Of a stretch of 11,535 nt of DNA, positions 1 to 6,102 are shown piece by piece; within the stretch, counting starts at the first letter, position 1, and each line of letters starts with the position of its first letter. A program made the translations under genes and the position numbers. Location: contig JAICWX010000268.1 in assembly GCA_025934635.1 (NCBI GenBank), forward strand, positions 1 to 11,535, given 5' to 3'. This DNA is from Streptosporangiaceae bacterium (GTDB lineage: Bacteria; Actinomycetota; Actinomycetes; Streptosporangiales; Streptosporangiaceae). A model generated the notes under the pieces. The model did no database searches and was not told the DNA's origin. It worked only from the letters and a program-made list of their open reading frames with translations.

Positions 1-432
1 GACCGCGACCCCCTGCAGCACCCGCAGCACCACCAGCAGGACCGGCGCGGCGACGCCGATGGTGGAGGTGCCCGGCAGCACGCCGACCAGGGCGCTGGCC
101 AGGCCCATGATCAGCAGCGTGATGATCAGCGTGGCCTTGCGGCCGATCCGGTCGCCCCAGTGCCCGAAGATCGCGGCGCCCACGGGGCGCGCCGCGAACC
201 CGACGGCGTAGGTGGCGAACGACTCGAGCGTGCCCGCGTAGGAACTGGAGGCGGGGAAGAAGACCGAGGGGAAGACGATGGCCGCGGCCGTGCCGTAGAG
301 GAAGAAGTCGTACCACTCGATCGAGGTCCCGATCACGCTGGCCACCGCGGCCAGGCGGATCTGCCGTCCTCGGCCTGCCTCGTCGGCGGACACCGACCTG
401 GCTCGGCCGGCTTCTTCGGGTTCCAGGGTCAT
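1..432 (-). CDS. MHS-family MFS transporter, N-terminal part (runs off the left edge)
   Basis: Reading leftward from the ATG at 432, the frame stays open to the window edge (144 codons), so this is the N-terminal third of a protein of probably about 430-450 residues. A hydrophilic tail of about 25 residues is followed by ASVIGTSIEWYDFFLYGTAA, the first transmembrane helix typical of the metabolite:H+ symporter family (ShiA, ProP, KgtP relatives). Next come a second helix with FATYAVGFAARPVGAAIFG and the MFS motif A, GDRIGRK, in the loop between helices 2 and 3. The family imports small organic acids, betaines or shikimate by proton symport across the cytoplasmic membrane; the substrate cannot be told here. 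A strong ribosome binding site (AGGAAGGA) lies about 8 nt before the ATG. It is divergent from the hsdM fragment and has no evident link to the galactoside locus. Confidence 0.9.
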   Translation of the reverse strand, partial: MTLEPEEAGRARSVSADEAGRGRQIRLAAVASVIGTSIEWYDFFLYGTAAAIVFPSVFFPASSSYAGTLESFATYAVGFAARPVGAAIFGHWGDRIGRKATLIITLLIMGLASALVGVLPGTSTIGVAAPVLLVVLRVLQGVAV

Positions 433-621
433 GGGGGTTCCTTCCTGACCGTCCCCCGGCCGGTCTGCGGTTTCCTTTCCGCTACCGAGAAAACCCGCGC
501 CGAAACACTGCGACGCTGCCCGGGTCGCCAGTTCCTGCTTCGCCCGGCGTGTTCCGGTGGCCCGGTGCGACCCCTGCTGTGAGGATGGGGACACGAAACC
601 GCAAGTGTGGGGAGACGTGGG
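433..621. other. Divergent intergenic region between the MFS gene and the hsdM fragment
   Basis: These 189 bases hold no gene I can support. They must carry the start signals for the leftward transporter and for the rightward hsdM fragment, but I see no convincing -35/-10 pair. An imperfect palindrome with GCGG and CCGC arms eight bases apart (467-482) is the only local symmetry near the transporter. The right end holds GGGGAGA (609-615), a usable ribosome binding site for the ATG at 622. Confidence 0.4.
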
Positions 622-1050
622 ATGCCGGGACCTGAGTCAGCGACGATCAAGAACCACGCGGCTTTCATCTGGCAGGTAGCTGACCTGCTGCGCGGCGACT
701 ACAAGCGCTCCGAGTACGGCAAGGTGGTCCTGCCGCTGACCGTGGTCCGGCGCCTGGACTGCGTCCTGGAACCAACCAAGAGAGACGTGCTGGCGGTGCA
801 CGACCAGTTCGGTGAACGGGGGCCTCTGCTGCGTGCCGCCGCCAAGGCTCAATTCTGGAACTCCTCCCCGCTAACCCTGGCCAAGGCGCTCGAAGACTCG
901 GCGAACGTCGCCGACCAGCTCGAGGCGTACGTCACGGGCTTTTCGCCTGCGGCCCGCGACGTGATCGAGAAGTTCGACTTCCATACCCAGATCGCCCGGC
1001 TGGACCGCTGGCCCGCTACCTCATCCCAGCCCGGAAGGGCGGTGCCATAA
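622..1050 (+). pseudogene. hsdM: Truncated type I restriction-modification HsdM subunit (N-terminal domain only)
   Basis: The 142-residue product matches the N-terminal helical domain of HsdM, the methylation subunit of type I restriction systems. Recognisable blocks are NHAAFIWQVADLLRGDYKRS, YGKVVLPLTVVRRLDCVLEP, LEAYVTGFSP and FDFHTQIARLD. A full HsdM is about 500 residues and continues into an adenine methyltransferase domain with an SAM-binding motif and an NPPF/NPPY catalytic motif. Here the homology stops after IARLD, 14 unrelated residues follow, and a TAA ends the frame at 1050. No methylase, hsdS or hsdR sequence follows. The ATG at 622 has GGGGAGA seven bases upstream; an in-frame GTG at 607 adds five residues and lacks a better site. 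I read it as the relic of a deleted restriction system. A small expressed HsdM-N protein is possible but less likely. Confidence 0.75.
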
Positions 1051-1052
1051 CC

Positions 1053-1502
1053 GTGTACGATCTGCTGACCCGACTGTGGCGGCTCGGGAAGCCGCTCCAG
1101 TGGCGGTTCCTGTGGCTGATGCACGCCAAGTTCATCTGTGGCATCACCGGGGTCGTCCGTGACGGCAACGGGCAGGTGCTGCTGCTCCGCCACCGGCTGT
1201 GGCCGCCGGACCGGCAGTGGGGATTCCCTACCGGATACGCACTCAAGGGCGAGCGGCACGAGGACACCATCGCGCGCGAGGTGCGCGAGGAAACCGGCCT
1301 GACCGTCAAGGCCGGGCGTCTGCTGAAGGTCTGCAGCGGTTTCCGGTACCGCATCGAGATCTACTACGAGGCCGTCCTCGTCGGCGGGCTCGACGGCCTA
1401 GACCTCGACGCGAAGGAAGTGCTCGAAGCCCGGCTGTTCAGCCTCAGCGACCTGCCGGCGGGAATGCCGCAAGCCCACCGGGAACTCGCCATGGGTCTGT
1501 GA
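1053..1502 (+). CDS. NUDIX hydrolase
   Basis: This is a 149-residue single-domain NUDIX protein of usual family length. The Nudix box spans residues 61-83 and fits G-x5-E-x7-REUxEExGU exactly: G61, E67, then REVREETGL at 75-83, where E76, E79 and E80 are the expected metal ligands. The first strand (FICGITGVVRDG, 27-38) and the WGFPTG turn before the box are also intact. A basic amphipathic N-terminal stretch of about 25 residues (LLTRLWRLGKPLQWRFLWLM) occurs in many actinobacterial relatives and supports the GTG start at 1053. The family cleaves nucleoside diphosphates linked to another group; the substrate is unknown. It starts 2 nt after the stop of the hsdM fragment and may be translated by reinitiation, since the nearest Shine-Dalgarno-like run (GGAAGGG, 1032-1038) is 14 nt away. 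There is no in-frame start further upstream. Confidence 0.9.
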   Translation: MYDLLTRLWRLGKPLQWRFLWLMHAKFICGITGVVRDGNGQVLLLRHRLWPPDRQWGFPTGYALKGERHEDTIAREVREETGLTVKAGRLLKVCSGFRYRIEIYYEAVLVGGLDGLDLDAKEVLEARLFSLSDLPAGMPQAHRELAMGL

Positions 1503-1594
1503 CTGCACAAGTTCAGGTCTCGCGAACAGCAAACGAGCAGGTCATAATCCCGCGCTGTCTTCGGCCGCCGGATCTTGTCCTAGGTCAGGTCTCA

Positions 1595-1624
1595 TTCGCT
1601 GGCCCGTTAGCGGTTCTGTATAAG
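1595..1624 (+). promoter_or_regulatory. Possible orphan sigma-70-type promoter downstream of the NUDIX gene
   Basis: TTCGCT (1595-1600) and TATAAG (1619-1624) are 18 bases apart and lie in the most AT-rich part of this gap (GTATAAGAAATAAATG). Transcription would start near 1631 and run antisense into the end of lacI, where there is no plus-strand gene. A LacI-type palindrome sits just after the predicted start. The -35 match is poor (3 of 6), so this is a tentative call. Confidence 0.3.
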
Positions 1625-1637
1625 AAATAAATGCAGT

Positions 1638-1651
1638 TGGAATCGTTTCCA
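1638..1651. promoter_or_regulatory. LacI-type operator-like palindrome abutting the lacI stop codon
   Basis: TGGAATCGTTTCCA has arms TGGAA and TTCCA around a four-base centre with a CpG, as is common in LacI-family sites. The arms are the same as those of the operator at 2792-2803. It ends one base before the TAA of lacI (minus strand). It could be an auxiliary operator for looping, or the control site of a lost gene. Confidence 0.45.
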
Positions 1652-2695
1652 TTAGCTGCGCTCGGGGGTGCTCCCGCCCTCGCGGAGCCAGGTCGCGACG
1701 ACCTCGCCCGGCTCGCTGTCGTGACCGTTCTCCACCTGCCGCAGCGCCCGGTCGACGACGCGCCGGGCGATCTCCTCGACCGGCATGACCACGCTGGTCA
1801 GCCGCGGGTGCAGCAGGGCGGCGCCGACACTGCCGTCGAAGCCGACGACCGCGATGTCGCGGCCGATGCGCAGGTTCAGCTCGGCCGCGGCGCCGTAGAC
1901 GATGACGGCGATCACGTCGCTGCCGGTCAGCACCGCGTCGGGCTTAGCCGAGGACAGGAACGACACGATCTTGGCCCGCGCGCTCACGTCGTGGTCGACC
2001 CGGAGCATGCCCGCGCCGTCGCCCGGGATGCCGCAGTGTGCCAGCCCGGCCCGGAAGCCGGCCTCGCGGTCGGTGTCCCAGTAGGTCCGCGACGCGTAGC
2101 CGATGTAGGCGGGCCGGGCGTAGCCGCGCTCGGCCACGTGCCGCACCGCCTGCGCCTCGGCCGTGACGTTGTCGATGTCCGCCCACGACTGCGGCAGGCC
2201 CGGGCGGACCCGGCCGAAGCAGGCGAACGGCATCCCGAGCTCGGCCAGCAGCTCCGTCCGCCGGTCGTCGGGCTGCAGCTCGGAGAGCACGACCCCGTCC
2301 ACGATGCGGCCCGCGGCCAGGGCGCGGATGTCGTTGAGGGGATCGGCGTCCTGCGCGATGGCGAGCACCCGGTAATGCTGCTGCGCCCCGACCCGGAGCA
2401 GCGCCTGCATGAACTGCATCATGATCAGGTTGGTCGGCTCGAGCTGGATCAGCGGCATGAAGTACGCCAGCTGCATCGTCCGGCGGGACCGCAGGCTGCG
2501 GGCGCCGTGATGAGGCCGGTAGCCGAGCTGGTCCACCGTCTCGAGCACGCGGGCGCGGGCGGCGTCGCCGACCCGGCCGCTCCCGTTGAGCACGTTCGAC
2601 ACCGTGGACTTGCCCACGCCGGCGGCCCGCGCGACGTCCATGAGCGTGACGTTGCGCTGGGCCATGCCCCGAGCCCGGCGTTGTAGCGGTGCCAC
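1652..2695 (-). CDS. LacI-family transcriptional repressor of the alpha-galactoside operon
   Basis: The product is a LacI/GalR regulator of about 347 residues. The N-terminal helix-turn-helix and hinge read VTLMDVARAAGVGKSTVSNV, then LNGSGRV and LGYRPHHGARSLRS (about residues 16-62). A periplasmic-binding-protein-like effector domain follows, with GRIVDGVVL, VLTGSDVIA and the closing IAVVGFDGS near the C-terminus. I chose the GTG at 2695 because GGAG lies five bases before it. The ATG at 2665 gives a 337-residue protein starting MAQRNVTL, closer to the usual family start, but has no clear ribosome binding site. A still longer frame from 2785 lacks support. The gene is divergent from the ABC operon, the standard arrangement for a local repressor. 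The inducer is probably an alpha-galactoside or galactose (inference from context). Confidence 0.93.
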   Translation of the reverse strand: MAPLQRRARGMAQRNVTLMDVARAAGVGKSTVSNVLNGSGRVGDAARARVLETVDQLGYRPHHGARSLRSRRTMQLAYFMPLIQLEPTNLIMMQFMQALLRVGAQQHYRVLAIAQDADPLNDIRALAAGRIVDGVVLSELQPDDRRTELLAELGMPFACFGRVRPGLPQSWADIDNVTAEAQAVRHVAERGYARPAYIGYASRTYWDTDREAGFRAGLAHCGIPGDGAGMLRVDHDVSARAKIVSFLSSAKPDAVLTGSDVIAVIVYGAAAELNLRIGRDIAVVGFDGSVGAALLHPRLTSVVMPVEEIARRVVDRALRQVENGHDSEPGEVVATWLREGGSTPERS

Positions 2696-2719
2696 CCGTT
2701 CTCCGTTCGGCTGCCAGGG

Positions 2720-2732
2720 GGAATCGTCTTCC
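2720..2732. promoter_or_regulatory. Degenerate operator-like site upstream of lacI
   Basis: GGAATCGTCTTCC has GGAA and TTCC arms around five bases. It shares GGAATCGT with the palindrome at 1638-1651 but has one extra base in the middle. It lies 25-37 bases upstream of the lacI GTG, where a bound repressor could block lacI transcription. The odd spacing makes it weaker than the other two sites. Confidence 0.3.
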
Positions 2733-2756
2733 TGAACATTGTGCGTGACCTGTGTC

Positions 2757-2785
2757 TTGACATTAGACGTAGCCAGCAGTCTCAT
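2757..2785 (+). promoter_or_regulatory. Predicted sigma-70-type promoter of the ABC transporter/alpha-galactosidase operon
   Basis: A consensus -35 box TTGACA (2757-2762) is followed after 17 bases by TCTCAT (2780-2785), a 4-of-6 match to TATAAT. The start point would fall near 2792, directly on the palindromic operator, and leave a leader of about 64 bases before the permease ATG at 2856. Confidence 0.6.
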
Positions 2786-2791
2786 AACTGG

Positions 2792-2803
2792 TGGAAGCTT
2801 CCA
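2792..2803. promoter_or_regulatory. LacI operator (perfect 12-bp palindrome)
   Basis: TGGAAGCTTCCA is a perfect 12-bp palindrome. With one mismatched pair it extends to 18 bp (TGG on the left, TCA on the right, 2789-2806). It sits immediately downstream of the predicted -10 box, at the expected transcription start, so a bound repressor would block initiation. Length, symmetry and location fit a LacI-family operator; assignment to the adjacent lacI product is inference. Confidence 0.6.
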
Positions 2804-2855
2804 TCAAGCCTGCAAAACGACTAGACGGGTCTATTGGGCCTGTCCGGGAGGCGCG

Positions 2856-3797
2856 ATGAGCGTTGCTGCGGCGACCACAGTTATCGGGAAACACCAGGCA
2901 CCGGCGGCGGCCGGCACCGCTGATCGCCGCCGCAAGGTCCGCACCGCGTTCGCCTTCCTGGCCCCCAGCCTGGTCGGCGTGGTGCTGTTCCTGGTCATCC
3001 CGGTCATCTTGGTCATCATCTTGAGCCTGACCCAGTGGAACCTGCTCACGCCGATCAAGTTCGTCGGGTTCAGCAATTACGCGAACATCTTCCGGTACGA
3101 CCAGTTCGGGCACTCGCTGCTCGTCACCGCGTACTACGTGCTGCTGAACATCCCGGTCCAGACCGTGGTGGCCCTGGGGCTGGCACTGCTGCTGAACAAC
3201 AAGCTGCGCGGCAGCGCGTTCGTCCGGATCGTGGCAGTGCTGCCGTTCCTGGCCACCCCGGTCGCGATGAGCGTGGTGTGGACCTGGTTCTTCGACCCGA
3301 CCAACGGCATCGTGAACCAGCTGCTGTCCCACGTCGGGATCACCGGGCCGGCCTGGCTGTCCGACAGCGCCACCGCGATGCCGATCGTGGCCTTCGCCAA
3401 CATCTGGCAGTACGCCGGCTACAACATGCTGTTCTTCCTGGCCGGCCTGCAGGGCATCCCGCCCAGCCTGTACGAGGCGGCCTCCATCGACGGCGCGGGC
3501 AAGATCGCCCAGTTCCGCCGGGTGACCCTGCCGCTGCTCCGGCCCGCCTTGCTATTCGTCCTGGTCACCGGCGTGATCGGCTCGTTCCAGGTGTTCGACA
3601 CCGCATTCGTCCTGACCGGCGGAGGACCGGGGAACGCGACCACCGTAGCCAACCTGAACATCTACAACACCGCGTTCCAGGGATTCCGGATCGGCGAGGC
3701 CTCGGCCATGTCGGTGATCTTGTTCCTGGTCATCCTGGTCATCACCGTCGCCCAGTTCACCTACTTCAACCGCCGCACGACCTACGAGATCGCGTGA
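2856..3797 (+). CDS. CUT1 carbohydrate ABC transporter permease (MalF/UgpA-like)
   Basis: This 313-residue inner-membrane protein forms half of the translocation pore of a sugar importer. A cytoplasmic tail of about 30 residues with RRRKVR precedes helix 1 (about 31-55, FAFLAPSLVGVVLFLVIPVI). The segment NYANIF, further hydrophobic helices and the cytoplasmic EAA loop (Y206-E-A-A-S-I-D-G213) follow; in this family the loop docks the ATPase. The FVLTGGGPGNAT block after it is typical of the MalF/UgpA/LacF type. The ATG at 2856 has GGGAGG four bases upstream (2846-2851); the longer frame from 2739 reads across the promoter and operator and is not credible. It is the first gene of the operon, and its stop codon overlaps the ribosome binding site of the next permease. 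The gene is preceded by a LacI operator, so induction by the transported sugar is likely. Confidence 0.93.
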   Translation: MSVAAATTVIGKHQAPAAAGTADRRRKVRTAFAFLAPSLVGVVLFLVIPVILVIILSLTQWNLLTPIKFVGFSNYANIFRYDQFGHSLLVTAYYVLLNIPVQTVVALGLALLLNNKLRGSAFVRIVAVLPFLATPVAMSVVWTWFFDPTNGIVNQLLSHVGITGPAWLSDSATAMPIVAFANIWQYAGYNMLFFLAGLQGIPPSLYEAASIDGAGKIAQFRRVTLPLLRPALLFVLVTGVIGSFQVFDTAFVLTGGGPGNATTVANLNIYNTAFQGFRIGEASAMSVILFLVILVITVAQFTYFNRRTTYEIA

Positions 3798-3808
3798 GGA
3801 GCTAAGCC

Positions 3809-4705
3809 ATGGCCTCGGTCGCATCGGTGGCGCCCTCCGCCACCTCGAAATCCGCCGCTACCGCCCGCACCCCGTCCGGTCCCGGCCGCAGCCTGCGGCT
3901 GATCGGGTTCTACCTGGTGCTGCTGATCATCGTGATCGTCTTCATCACCCCGTACCTGTTCTCGGTGTTCGCCGCGTTCAAGCCGCTGGGCGACATCCTG
4001 GCCCAGTCGCCCGCCCGCCCGCCGACCAGCCCGACCTGGGCCAACTTCAAGGAGATCTTCACCCAGGACGACTTCGCCCGGTACCTGGGCAACACGCTGA
4101 TGGTCACGGTCATCCTCACGGCCGGCCAGGTGATCTTCTCGATGATGGGCGCCTACGCGTTCGCCCGGATGGAGTTCCCCGGCCGGGACGCCCTGTTCTG
4201 GATGTACCTGGCCACCCTCATGGTGCCGAACGTGGTGACCCTGGTCCCGCTGTACGTGATGTTCGCCAAGGCCGGCCTGCTGAACACCTACTGGGCGATC
4301 TTCCTGCCCTACGTGCTCGGCGTCCCGCAGGCGGTGTTCCTGATGCGGCAGAACTTCATGACCATCCCCAAGGAGGTGATGGAGGCCGCGCGGCTGGACG
4401 GCTGCTCGGAAAGCCGCATCCTGTGGCGGATCGTGGTGCCGATCTCCAGGCCCATCATCATCACCGCCACCCTGCTCGCGTTCGTCTTCGGCTGGAACAA
4501 CTTCCTGTGGCCGCTGATCGTGACCAACTCCAACTCGCTCAACGTGCTGTCGGTGGGCACCGCCAACCTGAACTCCAACTTCGCCAACCAGTGGAACCTG
4601 GTCCTGGCCGCTTCCCTGGTGGCGCTGATTCCCATGGTGATCTTGTTCGCGGTCTTCCAGAAGCACATCGTCCGTTCCATCTCGCTGACCGGGATCAACC
4701 GGTGA
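3809..4705 (+). CDS. CUT1 carbohydrate ABC transporter permease (MalG/UgpE-like)
   Basis: This 298-residue protein is the second pore subunit and pairs with the permease just upstream. An alanine/serine-rich cytoplasmic tail of about 30 residues leads to helix 1 (GFYLVLLIIVIVFITPYLFS). The family blocks PTWANFKEIF, then YLGNTLMVTV and the EAA loop (M191-E-A-A-R-L-D-G198) with FVFGWNNFLWPLIV after it are clear MalG-type signatures. The C-terminus KHIVRSISLTGINR is also typical of the family. The ATG at 3809 has AGGAG (3797-3801) seven bases upstream, set on the stop codon of the previous gene, which suggests coupled translation. The TGA at 4703-4705 overlaps the GTG of the binding-protein gene. 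Confidence 0.93.
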   Translation: MASVASVAPSATSKSAATARTPSGPGRSLRLIGFYLVLLIIVIVFITPYLFSVFAAFKPLGDILAQSPARPPTSPTWANFKEIFTQDDFARYLGNTLMVTVILTAGQVIFSMMGAYAFARMEFPGRDALFWMYLATLMVPNVVTLVPLYVMFAKAGLLNTYWAIFLPYVLGVPQAVFLMRQNFMTIPKEVMEAARLDGCSESRILWRIVVPISRPIIITATLLAFVFGWNNFLWPLIVTNSNSLNVLSVGTANLNSNFANQWNLVLAASLVALIPMVILFAVFQKHIVRSISLTGINR

Positions 4706-6048
4706 GGCCCCGGACCCTGGCCAAGGCGGCCATCGCCGCCGCCGCGCTGATCACGCTGTCCGGCTGCGCCGGCTGGGGGATCAGCGCGGGCGGCGCCGCG
4801 GGCACGGTCACGCTCACCTACGCCCTGTGGGACCCGCACGAGCAGATCGGCTACCAGGCCTCGATCGGCCAGTTCGAGAAGATCCACCCGAACATCAAGG
4901 TCAATATCGAGAACATCCCGTACAACAGCTACGAGCAGAAGATCACGGCCGAGTTCATCACCGGCGGGGCCCCGGACCTGTTCTGGGTGAACACCCCGTG
5001 GCTGGGAACGTTCGTCAAGGACGGGATCCTGACCGACATCGCCCCGCAGATCAAGGCCAGCCACATCGACATGTCCCAGTACTATCCGCAGCTGGTCGCC
5101 CTGCACTCGCGCAACGGCGCCATCTACGGCCTGCCGAAGGACTGGGACACGATCGCGCTGTATTACAACAAGAATTACTTCAAGAAGATCGGCCTCCAGG
5201 TCCCGTCCGACCTGTCCTGGAGCGCCGACGGGACCGGGTCGTTCGTCAACTTCCTCAAGCAGGCGACCACCGACACCAGCGGCCACAACGCGCTGTCGCC
5301 GCAGTTCGACCCGGGCAAGGTCGCGACCTACGCCCTCGGCGTGTCCAATGACCCGCAGTCCGGCTGGGGCAACTACGTAGCCGAAGTCGGCGGGAAGATC
5401 ATCCCGTACCCGTACGCGACCGCCACCAGCGTGACCACGCCGGCGTTCCAGCAGGGCATGTCGTTCCTGACCAGCACGCTGACCAACGAGCACGTCATCG
5501 TGCCCGGCTCCGCATCCGGGCCGAACGCGAACGGGAACAACCTGCTGACGCTGTTCACCCAGGGCAAGGTGGCCATGTGGGAGGCCGGGGACTGGAATAC
5601 CACCACGGTCAAGGGCACCGTGAGCTTCCCGGTGGGGGTAGCCACGCTGCCGATCGGCCCGGACGGCCGGGTCAGCGTGTTCAACGGCCTGATCGACGGG
5701 CTGAACAGCCACACCGCGCACCCCAAGGAGGCCTGGGAGCTCGAGCAGTGGCTCGGGTCCGCCCAGTCACAGCGGATCCTGGGTGCGGGCGGCTACATCT
5801 GGCCGGCCATCAAGAGCCTGGACCCGCTGTTCCAGCAGTACTGGGCCAAGCAGGGCATCGACATGTCGGCCTTCCTGTCCGAGGCGCACGGGAAGGTGGT
5901 GAACTTCCCGGTCAGCTCCGGCATGGGCGCCGCCCTGACCCAGATCGTCAACGACCTGGGCCCGGCCTGGCTGGGCTCGCAGTCGGTCAGCTCGGCGCTG
6001 AAAGCGGCCGAAGGTCACGCGAACTACGCGCTGAAAACCGGCAACTGA
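4702..6048 (+). CDS. Lipoprotein extracellular solute-binding protein of the sugar ABC transporter
   Basis: The 448-residue product is a family 1 (CUT1) sugar-binding protein, which captures substrate outside the membrane and delivers it to the two permeases. It starts MRPRTLAKAAIAAAALITLS with the lipobox LSGC, so Cys22 should be lipidated and the protein anchored to the membrane. Family blocks include FEKIHPNIKV, then FITGGAPDLFWVN and GLPKDWDTIALYYNKNYFKK, with KVAMWEAGDWN further on. The GTG at 4702 overlaps the permease stop (GTGA, 4702-4705), so translation is probably coupled; no good independent ribosome binding site is visible. The frame is open far upstream of this GTG, but that part is a shadow of the permease gene. 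The substrate is probably an alpha-galactoside such as melibiose or raffinose, inferred from the downstream enzyme. No ATPase gene accompanies the transporter. Confidence 0.93.
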   Translation: MRPRTLAKAAIAAAALITLSGCAGWGISAGGAAGTVTLTYALWDPHEQIGYQASIGQFEKIHPNIKVNIENIPYNSYEQKITAEFITGGAPDLFWVNTPWLGTFVKDGILTDIAPQIKASHIDMSQYYPQLVALHSRNGAIYGLPKDWDTIALYYNKNYFKKIGLQVPSDLSWSADGTGSFVNFLKQATTDTSGHNALSPQFDPGKVATYALGVSNDPQSGWGNYVAEVGGKIIPYPYATATSVTTPAFQQGMSFLTSTLTNEHVIVPGSASGPNANGNNLLTLFTQGKVAMWEAGDWNTTTVKGTVSFPVGVATLPIGPDGRVSVFNGLIDGLNSHTAHPKEAWELEQWLGSAQSQRILGAGGYIWPAIKSLDPLFQQYWAKQGIDMSAFLSEAHGKVVNFPVSSGMGAALTQIVNDLGPAWLGSQSVSSALKAAEGHANYALKTGN

Positions 6049-6053
6049 CCCAG

Positions 6054-6076
6054 GCCCGGCGGCGGGGGAGCCGGGC
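6054..6076 (+). terminator. Stem-loop between the binding-protein and alpha-galactosidase genes
   Basis: GCCCGGC (6054-6060) and GCCGGGC (6070-6076) pair perfectly around a nine-base G-rich loop, starting 6 nt after the binding-protein stop. There is no T run, so it is not a classic intrinsic terminator. Such hairpins after binding-protein genes often stabilise the upstream message or cause partial termination, giving more binding protein than enzyme. That role is inference. Confidence 0.45.
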
Positions 6077-6102
6077 TGCCGCACCGTCCGATCGGAGCCT
6101 GC

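Noticed and set aside
1631..2686. A 351-residue plus-strand reading frame opposite lacI
   Set aside because: It is antisense to a clear LacI gene, is rich in R, H, A, G, P and D as expected of a GC-bias shadow, and matches no family I know.
2739..2855. An extended N-terminus of the first permease starting at 2739
   Set aside because: It would translate through the predicted promoter and operator; the ATG at 2856 has a good ribosome binding site and gives the usual family length.
3782..5721. Long minus-strand reading frames (294 and 470 residues) opposite the permease and binding-protein genes
   Set aside because: Low-complexity shadow composition rich in H, D, G, R and Q; the plus strand carries well-conserved transporter proteins throughout.
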